NCBI RefSeq assembly: GCF_028609845.1
Contig: NZ_CP063191.1
Coordinates: forward strand, 1,426,001 to 1,490,000
Direction: 5' to 3'
Source: Corynebacterium heidelbergense
GTDB taxonomy: Bacteria > Actinomycetota > Actinomycetes > Mycobacteriales > Mycobacteriaceae
DNA: 64,000 bases
In this document: positions 11,118-18,436 of the stretch, in pieces
Numbering within the stretch: the stretch's first letter is position 1
How the letters are laid out: each line of letters opens with the position of its first letter
Made by a program: the position numbers and the translations under genes
Notes under the pieces: generated by a model
The model's input: the letters and a program-made list of their open reading frames with translations, nothing else
Told to the model about the DNA's origin: nothing
The model's database searches: none

Positions 11118-11694
11118 GCATTTTCCGGAAAGCACGAGGCTTGACGGCGGGCTAATGATCCGTCCGGTTGACCCGAACGACGATAGTTCGATGATTTACG
11201 AGTGGACCCGAGCGGAGCGGGCGCGTTTCTGGGGAATGGGTTGGGCCACTCAGAACGATATCCGAGATATCTACTACGCCTTGGCGGCCTCTGAAACACA
11301 CCATGCTTACGTTCTCAGTTGGGAAGGTCGGGCCTGCGCGATTTTTCAAACCTATGACCCGCGCTCAGATGAGGTTGGCCAGTTCTACCCGGTAGATAAT
11401 CATGACCTTGGGTTCCACCTCATGCTGGGGCCAAGGGACGTGTTTTCCACGTCCGCACCCAGGTCGAGGGCAGTTCGGCGTGTCATCGAGGGCTTAGCCC
11501 CGGAAGTGATCCTCCGAACGGGGGCCCGCAGGCTGCTCGCGGACCCGGATTCGAACAACGAGCGGGCGATCCAGCGCTTGCACAGTATCGGCTTCACAAC
11601 CATGTCACGCGTGTGGCTACCGGGCCAGGCCAAGCAGGCCGAGCTGATGATTCATGACGATGCTCGGCAATTTTGTACCCCGTACGGGATTTGA
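11110..11694 (+). CDS. GNAT acyltransferase of the IucB/AlcB/MbtK siderophore type
   Basis: The 194-residue protein resembles IucB/AlcB and MbtK, which acylate the side-chain nitrogen of lysine or hydroxylysine in siderophores. Visible are the FWGMGW region, a Tyr-Asp substrate segment, LGFHLMLGP, and the signature ADPDSNNERAIQRLHSIGF near the C-terminus (compare EPDVRN of IucB). The ATG overlaps the acylase stop, with GGAG 8 nt upstream, so the two are coupled. The last six codons and the stop lie inside the opposite-strand tRNA-Glu gene. No NIS synthetase or NRPS is in the window, so what it acylates is unknown. Confidence 0.85.
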   Translation: MHEHFPESTRLDGGLMIRPVDPNDDSSMIYEWTRAERARFWGMGWATQNDIRDIYYALAASETHHAYVLSWEGRACAIFQTYDPRSDEVGQFYPVDNHDLGFHLMLGPRDVFSTSAPRSRAVRRVIEGLAPEVILRTGARRLLADPDSNNERAIQRLHSIGFTTMSRVWLPGQAKQAELMIHDDARQFCTPYGI

Positions 11695-11751
11695 ACCCGT
11701 GTTACCGCCGTGAGAGGGCGACGTCCTAGGCCGCTAGACGAACGGGGCAAG
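11672..11751. repeat. 80-bp direct repeat containing tRNA-Glu, copy 1
   Basis: Identical to 12426-12505. Identity stops four bases before the tRNA 3' end and three bases after its 5' end. The repeat is therefore essentially the tRNA gene itself, not a long segmental duplication. Confidence 0.95.
11676..11748 (-). tRNA. tRNA-Glu (anticodon CTC), copy 1
   Basis: The complement folds as a tRNA. It has a 7-bp acceptor stem GCCCCGT/ACGGGGT with a terminal G-U pair, an anticodon loop with CTC between CGC..GCG-type stems, and the T-arm GGGTTCAAATCCC. CCA is not encoded. The 3' 19 bases overlap the end of the acyltransferase gene on the other strand. It is identical to the copy at 12430-12502. Confidence 0.95.
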
Positions 11752-11851
11752 CGGCCGCTGTGCGACGCTCGAAACTGTATACGACCCCCACTGCTCGCAC
11801 CTAATCCGCAGCTCGCGGGCGATATCCACGGGGTGAGCAGGCGGATGCGCC

Positions 11852-11857
11852 TAGAGT
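11852..11857 (+). promoter_or_regulatory. leaderless -10 of the DUF3253 gene
   Basis: TAGAGT lies 7 nt before the ATG at 11865, so transcription would begin at or next to the start codon. Confidence 0.6.
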
Positions 11858-11864
11858 CGGGGCG

Positions 11865-12368
11865 ATGGATACCACGGAGGATGGGCACTACATCGTCGTC
11901 AAGGGTCGCCGCTGGCGGGCGACGGACCCGGGCATACCGGAGAACCTCAAAACGGAGCTGGTGCGGGTGCTCATGGCCGGTCGCCGACTGGTGAAGACGG
12001 AGGGCGACCCTGTGCGCACGGTCGTGCAGGATGCGAAGGTGGCCCTGGGGGAACGCGGGGAGGAATGGTGGTCGCCCTCCCCCACCGAGGAAGGTTTGGC
12101 CTCCCGACTAGCCGCGACGATGCGCACCATGGCACGGGCCCGCCCCGGGAAGACCCACTGCCCCAGCGACGCAGCTCGGGTGGTAGGCGGCACAGAGGAT
12201 TGGCGGGACCTCATGGACCTGGCCCGCCAGGTCGCCCGCGAGCTTCGGGCGACCGGCGAGATCCTTATCACGCAGAAAGGCGAAGCGGTGACGGCAGAGG
12301 AGTGGAAGGGGCCTATCCGCCTGTCGGCTGGCCCCAAGCTGCCCTATGCGGACATCCTCGCCCCGTGA
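11865..12368 (+). CDS. DUF3253-domain protein
   Basis: The 167-residue product has two parts. Residues 1-65 match a short actinobacterial N-terminal module (HYIVVKGRRWRATDPGIPE, KVALGERGEEWW). Residues 75-165 match DUF3253 (RPGKTHCPSDAARVVGG, WRDLMDLARQVARELRATG, ITQKGE, KGPIRL), a predicted small winged-helix-like domain of unknown role. No catalytic motif is evident. It sits alone between the two identical tRNA-Glu genes on the opposite strand. Transcription appears leaderless. Family assignment is good; function is unknown. Confidence 0.75.
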   Translation: MDTTEDGHYIVVKGRRWRATDPGIPENLKTELVRVLMAGRRLVKTEGDPVRTVVQDAKVALGERGEEWWSPSPTEEGLASRLAATMRTMARARPGKTHCPSDAARVVGGTEDWRDLMDLARQVARELRATGEILITQKGEAVTAEEWKGPIRLSAGPKLPYADILAP

Positions 12369-12425
12369 GCGCAGCGAAGAGCTCCCGGAACTACATGAGT
12401 TAGCCGGGAACTCTGCGCACGATAA

Positions 12426-12505
12426 TTTGTACCCCGTACGGGATTTGAACCCGTGTTACCGCCGTGAGAGGGCGACGTCCTAGGCCGCTAGACGAACGGG
12501 GCAAG
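12426..12505. repeat. 80-bp direct repeat containing tRNA-Glu, copy 2
   Basis: Second copy of the 11672-11751 repeat, with the same orientation and 754 bp downstream. Confidence 0.95.
12430..12502 (-). tRNA. tRNA-Glu (anticodon CTC), copy 2
   Basis: Same 73-nt sequence and fold as copy 1: anticodon CTC, no encoded CCA. It lies 29 bp downstream of tRNA-Gln, probably in one tRNA transcript. Confidence 0.95.
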
Positions 12506-12531
12506 GACTGAAAACTGCAAATCAGCTTTCG

Positions 12532-12603
12532 CTGGCCTACCAGGACTCGAACCTAGAATGACGGTACCAGAAACCGTAGTGTTGCCAATTACACCATAGG
12601 CCA
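12532..12603 (-). tRNA. tRNA-Gln (anticodon CTG)
   Basis: The complement folds with acceptor TGGCCTA/TAGGCCA, discriminator G, anticodon stem ACGGT/ACCGT around the loop TTCTGGT (anticodon CTG), and T-arm GGTTCGAGTCC. CCA is not encoded. It lies between gltX and tRNA-Glu. Confidence 0.95.
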
Positions 12604-12676
12604 ATCGCTACCCACCGCCGTGGTCGGCGCTGCGCAACGCAGATGACTATAGCCAAGCGGGCGGCTAGCCAGCAAA

Positions 12677-14158
12677 TCACTGATACGGAGTGACCTTTTG
12701 GGCCGCCCGCAGGCGCGCCAGCGTGGATTCCTTCCCCAGCAACTCCATGGATTCGAATAACGGCGGGGACACAGCGGCCCCGGAGACTGCCACGCGCAGG
12801 GCCCCATAGGCCTTTCGGGGCTTGAGCTCCATCTGCTCGATCAACCTCCCCTGCAGGGCGCCCTCGATATCGGGCGTGACGAAGTCCTCCTCGTCCAGTG
12901 CCTCCAGCTCCTCCACGGCGGCGCTGAGCACCTCCACCGCGTCCTCCTTGAGGTTCTTCCGAGCGGCTTTGTCATCCAGCTCCAGGTCGGCGTCGTCGGT
13001 AATAAGGAACCGCAACAAACCATCGGCGTCCCCCAGGGTCTTGATGCGCGTCTGCACCAGCTCGGCGGCGAAGGCGAACTTCTCCGCGGGGTAGTCACCG
13101 GGGAAGCCGTGGAACTCTTCTAGGTAGCGGCGCAGTCGGCGGGTGAACTCCCCGAGCTCCAGCAGGCGGATGTGGTCGGCGTTGATGGCCTCTAGCTTTT
13201 TGTGGTCGAAGCGGGCGGGGTTGGGCTTCACGTCGGCCACGTCGAAGGCAGCCACTAGCTCGTCCGTGCTGAAGATGTCCCGATCCGCGCTGAGCGCCCA
13301 GCCCAGCAGGGATAGGTAGTTCAGCATGCCCTCCGGGATGATCCCCTCCTTGCGGTGCAGGAAGAGATCCGATTCCGGGTCTCGCTTAGATAACTTCCTG
13401 TTGCCCTCCCCCATGACGAAGGGCAGGTGGCCGAACGTGGGGGTCTGGCTGGATACCCCGATGCGCTGCAGTGCCTCGTGCAGGGCGATCTGCCGGGGGG
13501 TGCTGGGCAGCAGGTCCTCTCCGCGCAGGACGTGGGTGATGCCCATGAGGGCGTCGTCGACGGGGTTGACAAGGGTGTATAGGGGCTGGCCGTTGGACCT
13601 GGCGACAACGAAATCCGGCACGGTGGCGCCGTCCACGCTCATCTCCCCGCGAACGAGGTCGGTCCACTCATAGCGCCGGTCGTCGGGCATCCGCAGGCGC
13701 CAGACCGGCTCGCGGCCCTCGGCCTCATACGCGGCGATCTGCTCGGCGGACAGGTCGCGGTCGAAGTTGTCATAGCCCAGGTTCTTGTCCCGCCCGGCAT
13801 CCAGGTGGCGCTGTGTTACCTCGTCGGCCGTGGAGTAGGCGGGGTACACGTCCCCGGACTGCTTGAGCTTGTCCAGGATGTCCGCATAGATGTCCATTCG
13901 CCGGGACTGCCGGTAGGGCTCGTGGGGGCCGCCGACGTCGATGCCCTCGTCCCAGTCCAACCCGAGCCAGCGCAGGCCGTCGATAATGGCCTGGTAGGAC
14001 TCTTCGGAGTCCCGCTTGGCGTCTGTATCTTCGATGCGGAAGACCATCTTGCCGCCGGTATGACGCGCGTAGGCCCAGTTGAACAGGGCAGTACGGATCA
14101 GCCCGACGTGCGGGGTTCCGGTGGGCGAGGGGCAGAATCGGACGCGTACTTCACTCAT
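12677..14158 (-). CDS. gltX: GltX, glutamyl-tRNA synthetase (probably non-discriminating)
   Basis: The 493-residue class I synthetase charges tRNA-Glu. It shows the HIGH-like motif in [19 protein letters not shown], the IEDTD motif and the KMSKS-like KLSKRD. The start at 14158 is chosen because the longer reading overlaps the upstream stop; the ATG follows that stop by 5 nt, suggesting coupling. No glutaminyl-tRNA synthetase is seen and gatC, gatA and gatB are present in this window. It is therefore expected also to load Glu on tRNA-Gln for amidation. That non-discriminating role is inferred from pathway logic. Confidence 0.95.
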   Translation of the reverse strand: MSEVRVRFCPSPTGTPHVGLIRTALFNWAYARHTGGKMVFRIEDTDAKRDSEESYQAIIDGLRWLGLDWDEGIDVGGPHEPYRQSRRMDIYADILDKLKQSGDVYPAYSTADEVTQRHLDAGRDKNLGYDNFDRDLSAEQIAAYEAEGREPVWRLRMPDDRRYEWTDLVRGEMSVDGATVPDFVVARSNGQPLYTLVNPVDDALMGITHVLRGEDLLPSTPRQIALHEALQRIGVSSQTPTFGHLPFVMGEGNRKLSKRDPESDLFLHRKEGIIPEGMLNYLSLLGWALSADRDIFSTDELVAAFDVADVKPNPARFDHKKLEAINADHIRLLELGEFTRRLRRYLEEFHGFPGDYPAEKFAFAAELVQTRIKTLGDADGLLRFLITDDADLELDDKAARKNLKEDAVEVLSAAVEELEALDEEDFVTPDIEGALQGRLIEQMELKPRKAYGALRVAVSGAAVSPPLFESMELLGKESTLARLRAAQKVTPYQ

Positions 14159-14163
14159 AGGGC

Positions 14164-14925
14164 TTAGGTTACCGGGCGGGGTAGCCACTCCCCCATGACC
14201 TCACCGGCGTAGCCAGCCTGGCGGAGCTGGCGGACCCAGTGCTGCAGTGGGGCCGTACCGCTGCCGGGTTCCCCGCGCCCGGGGTGGTCGGCGACTTGGA
14301 CGTGGGTGGGCAGTCCCCGCCTCAGATCTTCAGCGGTAAGTTCGGCGCCGATCTCGCCGTTGGCGCGGAGGTGGTAGAGGTCCATGAGCAGCCCTCCGGT
14401 CCCGGCGGCACCGATGAGGTCCCAGGCTCGGTCAATGGTCCTGATGGGGTAGTCGGACATCGCGGAGAGGGGTTCGATGAGTACGACGCCACCTACCCGA
14501 TTGCCGAGGAACTCCCCGATGGAACGCACGCGGTCCACCTGGCTGGGCAGCACGTCGCTCCCGCCGCGGCCGAGCTGGAGGTTGAACTTGTCCGCCCCGG
14601 TGGCCTCGTGGATCCGCAGGATGGATTCGAGGTGGGTCCGGGGCAGGTCGGCGCGGTGGAGGATGCCACGGTCCCCGGCGGTCATGTCCCCGCCCCACAG
14701 GTTGATCGCCGTGAGTCGGAGTTGCTGCTGGCGCACGGTTCGCACCAGGGCCTGAATCTCCGCTGGCGGCGCTACCGGGGTGGGAAAGGGCCACCACAAT
14801 TCGATCGTCTCCGGGCCCTGTGCGGCGGACAGGTGGCTGCGCCAGTCCCCCGCTGGGGCCCCGATCGATCGGTTCCGGCCGGTGATCCACGTGGGGCTGT
14901 CGGGTGCGGGGCTGTCGGGTGTCAT
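14164..14925 (-). CDS. TIM-barrel sugar-phosphate isomerase/epimerase-like protein (hydroxypyruvate isomerase family)
   Basis: The 253-residue protein has the AP-endonuclease-2-type TIM-barrel pattern: IELWWPFP near the start, [30 protein letters not shown] with a metal-type Glu, [22 protein letters not shown] and a closing GEVMGEWLP. These fit hydroxypyruvate isomerase (Hyi) and relatives, which interconvert hydroxypyruvate and tartronate semialdehyde. The true substrate is not certain. A GAGGAGG lies 12 nt before ATG 14925. It is probably an operon with gltX, because its stop is 5 nt from the gltX start. Confidence 0.72.
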   Translation of the reverse strand: MTPDSPAPDSPTWITGRNRSIGAPAGDWRSHLSAAQGPETIELWWPFPTPVAPPAEIQALVRTVRQQQLRLTAINLWGGDMTAGDRGILHRADLPRTHLESILRIHEATGADKFNLQLGRGGSDVLPSQVDRVRSIGEFLGNRVGGVVLIEPLSAMSDYPIRTIDRAWDLIGAAGTGGLLMDLYHLRANGEIGAELTAEDLRRGLPTHVQVADHPGRGEPGSGTAPLQHWVRQLRQAGYAGEVMGEWLPRPVT

Positions 14926-14969
14926 GGTGGGAACAAACCTCCTCGAAGGTGCCACCCCTTGATGGCATT

Positions 14970-14975
14970 TACACT
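14970..14975 (+). promoter_or_regulatory. possible leaderless -10 of the SDR gene
   Basis: TACACT lies 7 nt before ATG 14983. This spacing supports that start over the in-frame ATG at 14962. Confidence 0.45.
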
Positions 14976-14982
14976 GAATCCT

Positions 14983-15699
14983 ATGGAATCAGCAGGCAGA
15001 GGACGGGTCGCTGTGGTCACGGGGGCCGGGGGCGGCCTGGGCCGGGTCTTCACCCGGGCGCTGGCCGCCGAGGGGTGGGCCGTTGCCGCCCTGGGGCGCA
15101 CGCCCGCTACCTTGGCGGAGACCATCGCCGACTGCTCCCCCGCCTTGGCGGTGCAGTGCGACATCACCGATGCGGATGCGGTGGACCGGGCCTTTGCTCA
15201 CGTAGTGGAGGCCCTGGGCGGACTGCATCTACTGGTCAACAACGCCGGGATCCCCGGCCCCGTAGGGGAGATCCACAGCGTGGATCCGGCCGACTTCCGC
15301 GCAACGGTAGAAACGAATGTGACCGGCACGTGGCTGTGCACGCGGGCGGCCTTCCGGCACATGGCGGCCAACGGGGGTGGGCGCATCATCAACAACGGCT
15401 CCATTGCGGGGCATGCCCCTCGGCCGCAGGCTGCGGCGTATGCCGCGAGCAAAGCCGCGGTGGCCAGCCTGAGCGTATCCACGGCCTTGGACGGGCGGGC
15501 GCACAATATCTCGGTCACGGAGCTGGATATCGGCAACGCCCGCACCGACCTGCTGGGGGCCTTCACCTCTGCGGAGCCGATGTTCGATGCTGAGCACGCA
15601 GCGGCGGTGCTGGTGCACCTTGCGGGCCTGCCGCTGGACGTCACGGTGGATCAGCTCACCCTCACGGCCACGGGCATGCCCTACCTGGGGCGGGGATAG
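14983..15699 (+). CDS. short-chain dehydrogenase/reductase
   Basis: The 238-residue protein is a classical SDR oxidoreductase using NAD(P)H. It shows the cofactor motif TGAGGGLG near the N-terminus, NNAG, the catalytic Ser in NNGSIAG and the YAASK active site. The substrate cannot be read from the sequence. An alternative start at 14962 would add MAFTLNP and has a GAAGG 12 nt upstream. The start at 14983 fits the leaderless -10. It is divergent from the TIM-barrel gene. Confidence 0.85.
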   Translation: MESAGRGRVAVVTGAGGGLGRVFTRALAAEGWAVAALGRTPATLAETIADCSPALAVQCDITDADAVDRAFAHVVEALGGLHLLVNNAGIPGPVGEIHSVDPADFRATVETNVTGTWLCTRAAFRHMAANGGGRIINNGSIAGHAPRPQAAAYAASKAAVASLSVSTALDGRAHNISVTELDIGNARTDLLGAFTSAEPMFDAEHAAAVLVHLAGLPLDVTVDQLTLTATGMPYLGRG

Positions 15700-15731
15700 C
15701 GCAAGTTTAGGAGCCGGGGTGGGGCTGGACG

Positions 15732-15737
15732 TAGACT
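15732..15737 (+). promoter_or_regulatory. leaderless -10 of the isochorismate synthase gene
   Basis: TAGACT lies 7 nt before the ATG at 15745. Confidence 0.6.
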
Positions 15738-15744
15738 TCCAGTC

Positions 15745-16887
15745 ATGACTGAGCAGCGGAGACCGCCGGGTGCGCCGGATTTCCTGCTGTCCCGGCCGCA
15801 TCATTCGATTCGCACTCAGGGGCGCACGGCGATATTCCCGGATCCCTTCGAGGCGGCCACCGCGCTGCGCAATGGCGAGGTGGAGTTGGTGGTGGGGGCG
15901 ATTCCCTTCGATACCGCCAATCGGGCCGCGCTCATGGTGCCGCAGTCGGTGGTGCGCTCCGAGGGGCCCTTGGAGCCCCCCGCCTACTACCGCGGCAAGA
16001 AGGCCGCAGAGGCCCTGGAGATCGAGGACGTGCACTCCTCCAGCAGCCTGGAGGAGCATCAGGCCACAGTGGCTGCCGCGGTGGCGACGATGCAGCAGAC
16101 ACGGCTGGAAAAAGTAGTGCTGGCCCGCAGCGTGGATGTGACCTTCCGCCAGGAGGTGGACCCACTGCTCATTGCAGCGCGATTCATCGACTTGGCCTCG
16201 GCGCGCAACGGCTTTGCGGTGGATTTAGGGGCCACTGGCCGGGAGGACGATGCCGGGGCGATGTTCGTGGGCTCCTCCCCGGAGCAGCTCATTCGGCGGC
16301 GGGATCGGTCCATCACCGCCTTCCCCTTGGCCGGTTCGGGGCCCCGGACCGGTGATGCGCAGGTGGACGACGCCACCGCGGCGCGTTTGCTGGGCAGCGC
16401 CAAGGATCTGGCCGAGCATCGGTTTGTTGTGGAGCATTACCGGCGGGTTCTCACGCCCCTGTGCGCGGATCTGCGCATCCCGGAGACCCCGGAGCTCATG
16501 GAGACCAACGAGATGATCCACCTGGGCACGCACATCGAGGGGACGCTGGCGGACGAGGAGTACTCGGCGCTCGATCTGGCCCTCATACTGCACCCCACCC
16601 CGGCGATTGCGGGAACCCCCACGGACGATGCCCTGGGCATCATCAACCAGGTGGAGGAGGATCGCGAGTTCTACGCGGGCGCGGTGGGCTGGTGCGATAG
16701 CAGCGGGGATGGGGAGTGGATGGTGTCGATCCGCTGCGCCTGCGTCGGCGGATCAACAGCCCGCGCCTGGGCCGGGGGCGGCATCGTGGCCACCTCCAGC
16801 CCCGCCGAGGAGGTGGAGGAGACCACCGCGAAACTACAGACGGCGCTGCGGGCTCTCAACGTCCCCGTGCGGATGCGTCAGGTGTAG
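15745..16887 (+). CDS. isochorismate synthase
   Basis: The 380-residue enzyme converts chorismate to isochorismate, the entry step to menaquinone and to catechol siderophores. It belongs to the MenF/EntC/DhbC family. Visible are KVVLARSVDV, FVGSSPEQLI, FPLAGSGPRTGD (family FPIAGTRPRG), AEHRFVVEHYRRVL, LHPTPAIAGTP and REFYAGAVGWCDSSGDGEW with the catalytic Glu and Mg2+ ligands. With no catechol genes nearby, menaquinone is the likelier destination. Its stop overlaps the convergent FAH-family gene by 10 bp. Whether it should be named menF or entC cannot be decided here. Confidence 0.9.
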   Translation: MTEQRRPPGAPDFLLSRPHHSIRTQGRTAIFPDPFEAATALRNGEVELVVGAIPFDTANRAALMVPQSVVRSEGPLEPPAYYRGKKAAEALEIEDVHSSSSLEEHQATVAAAVATMQQTRLEKVVLARSVDVTFRQEVDPLLIAARFIDLASARNGFAVDLGATGREDDAGAMFVGSSPEQLIRRRDRSITAFPLAGSGPRTGDAQVDDATAARLLGSAKDLAEHRFVVEHYRRVLTPLCADLRIPETPELMETNEMIHLGTHIEGTLADEEYSALDLALILHPTPAIAGTPTDDALGIINQVEEDREFYAGAVGWCDSSGDGEWMVSIRCACVGGSTARAWAGGGIVATSSPAEEVEETTAKLQTALRALNVPVRMRQV

Positions 16888-17687
16888 CGGCGCACCGGGT
16901 TGGCCAGGGTTCCCAGCCCGGGGATTTCCACGACAATCCGATCGCCGGGCACCATCTCCGCGGTTCCGGCGGGGGAACCGGTGCAGATAACATCCCCCGG
17001 CAGCAGCGTGAATGCGCTGGAGATCCACTCGACGATCTCCGGGATGTCCTTGATCATCTGGTTGGAGTTGGAGTCCTGCTTCGTCTCCGTGCGACCGTCG
17101 TGGGTGAGGTGGGCCTTGATGGGGAGGTTATCGATCTCCACCCCGTCGATATTGGTCTCGATCCACGGTCCCAGCGGGCAGAAGGAGTCCAGCCCCTTGG
17201 CCCGGGCCCACTGCCCGTCGGCGAATTGCAGGTCGCGCGAGGAGACATCGTTGACGATGGTGAAGCCGAGCACCACGTCTTTCCAGTTGTTGCGGTGCAC
17301 GTCCTTGCAGGGCCGGCCGATGACGATTGCCAGCTCCCCTTCGAACTCCACCTTGGTTGCCCACTCCGGGACGCGGATGGGGGCCTCCGGGCCGATCACG
17401 GCTGTCGGGGGCTTAAGGAAGATCGTCGGCGGCAGGTGCTCCGCGCCCTGCTTAAACACTTCCTCCACATGGTCGGCGTAGTTGCGCCCGACCGCCACAA
17501 TTTTGCTGGGCAGGATAGGGGCGAGGAGTCGAACGTCCGAGATGGGCCAGGACTTGCCGGTGAATTCCGGTTGCTGGAAGGGGTGACCGGCAATCTCGCG
17601 GCAGGTGGCGCCGGTTCCATCCGGTTGTCCCCCCTCGAGTACGGCGAAAGTCATGCCTTCCGGATGAGCTATTCGGGCGATTCGCAT
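16878..17687 (-). CDS. fumarylacetoacetate hydrolase (FAH)-family protein
   Basis: The 269-residue protein has the FAH fold: SKIVAVGRNYADHVEE, IFLKPPTAVIGPEAPI, then the metal-binding FEGELAIVIG and FTIVNDVSSRDLQ, with LLPGDVICTGSPAG near the C-terminus. Members hydrolyse or decarboxylate beta-diketo acids, for example acylpyruvase or oxaloacetate decarboxylase. The exact substrate is unknown. In other corynebacteria a gene of this type also lies next to gltX, which suggests a housekeeping role. Confidence 0.88.
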   Translation of the reverse strand: MRIARIAHPEGMTFAVLEGGQPDGTGATCREIAGHPFQQPEFTGKSWPISDVRLLAPILPSKIVAVGRNYADHVEEVFKQGAEHLPPTIFLKPPTAVIGPEAPIRVPEWATKVEFEGELAIVIGRPCKDVHRNNWKDVVLGFTIVNDVSSRDLQFADGQWARAKGLDSFCPLGPWIETNIDGVEIDNLPIKAHLTHDGRTETKQDSNSNQMIKDIPEIVEWISSAFTLLPGDVICTGSPAGTAEMVPGDRIVVEIPGLGTLANPVRRYT

Positions 17688-17695
17688 GGTTGGCT

Positions 17696-17701
17696 AGTTT
17701 A
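17696..17701 (-). promoter_or_regulatory. leaderless -10 of the FAH-family gene
   Basis: On the minus strand TAAACT lies 8 nt before the ATG at 17687. Confidence 0.55.
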
Positions 17702-17719
17702 CCTTCCCCGCCGGGCCCG

Positions 17720-18430
17720 CTAACGCTCGAGCACCGCCTTGAGCGTGGTGACCTTCCCGTGCGCGGCTTGGGCCAGGAAGAGTTCGGCGCAGGCGAGGGC
17801 ATCGGTCAGGGCGTTGTGGGAGCTGTAGCTCGGCAGGTTGTAGCGTTCCCGCACCCGGGGCAGCCGCAGGTCTTCGCCGCGGGCGTAGGTCCCCATGCGC
17901 TCCATGTGCCGGCGTTCGAGGGCGAAGGTGTCCACTGTCGGCACGTCTAGGCCGGCGCCGAAGTGCCGCTTGCAGGCCAGGGAGAGAAAGTCCCGCTCGA
18001 TCGGGCTGTAGTGCGCCAGCAGCACCCGCCCGGCCAGTGCCTCGAGCAGCATTCTCAGTGCGTCGGCCGGGGGCATTCCGGCGGCGATGTCGTCGTCCGT
18101 CAACCCATGGATTGTTGCTGAATGTTCGACGCCACCAACCGAGCGCTGCTCCCCACTGCCCGCGCAGCGGTGCACATCGGCGTTGACTACGCAGTAGCCG
18201 GAGGTGCTGGCGTCGATAAGAAAAGAATCGATGGCCACCCACCCGATGGACAAGACTGAATCGCAGGCGGGATCCAGGCCTGTCGTTTCGATATCCACGG
18301 CGAGGAATGGGACCTCGGGCAAGGGAGACGAGGGGGCGGGAGCAGGGACGCGGTAGAAGTCGGCGAGGGCGCCCGTCGCGGCCCGGGACTGGCGGGAGGC
18401 GCCGGGTTTCTTGCCGAATCCGAACATCAT
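17720..18430 (-). CDS. DnaQ-type 3'-5' exonuclease domain protein
   Basis: The 236-residue protein carries a DEDDh exonuclease domain. Motif ExoI is FLAVDIETTGLDP (about residue 42), ExoII lies near AHYSPIERDFL, and ExoIII HNALTDALACAELF holds the catalytic His and Asp. It would cut DNA or RNA from the 3' end. Start choice is between two adjacent ATG codons (18430, 18427), both right after the stop of the upstream pseudogene. The usual arrangement for these relatives is an operon of a DUF294 nucleotidyltransferase gene followed by this exonuclease, as seen here in decayed form. Confidence 0.85.
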   Translation of the reverse strand: MMFGFGKKPGASRQSRAATGALADFYRVPAPAPSSPLPEVPFLAVDIETTGLDPACDSVLSIGWVAIDSFLIDASTSGYCVVNADVHRCAGSGEQRSVGGVEHSATIHGLTDDDIAAGMPPADALRMLLEALAGRVLLAHYSPIERDFLSLACKRHFGAGLDVPTVDTFALERRHMERMGTYARGEDLRLPRVRERYNLPSYSSHNALTDALACAELFLAQAAHGKVTTLKAVLER

Positions 18431-18436
18431 GGCTGC

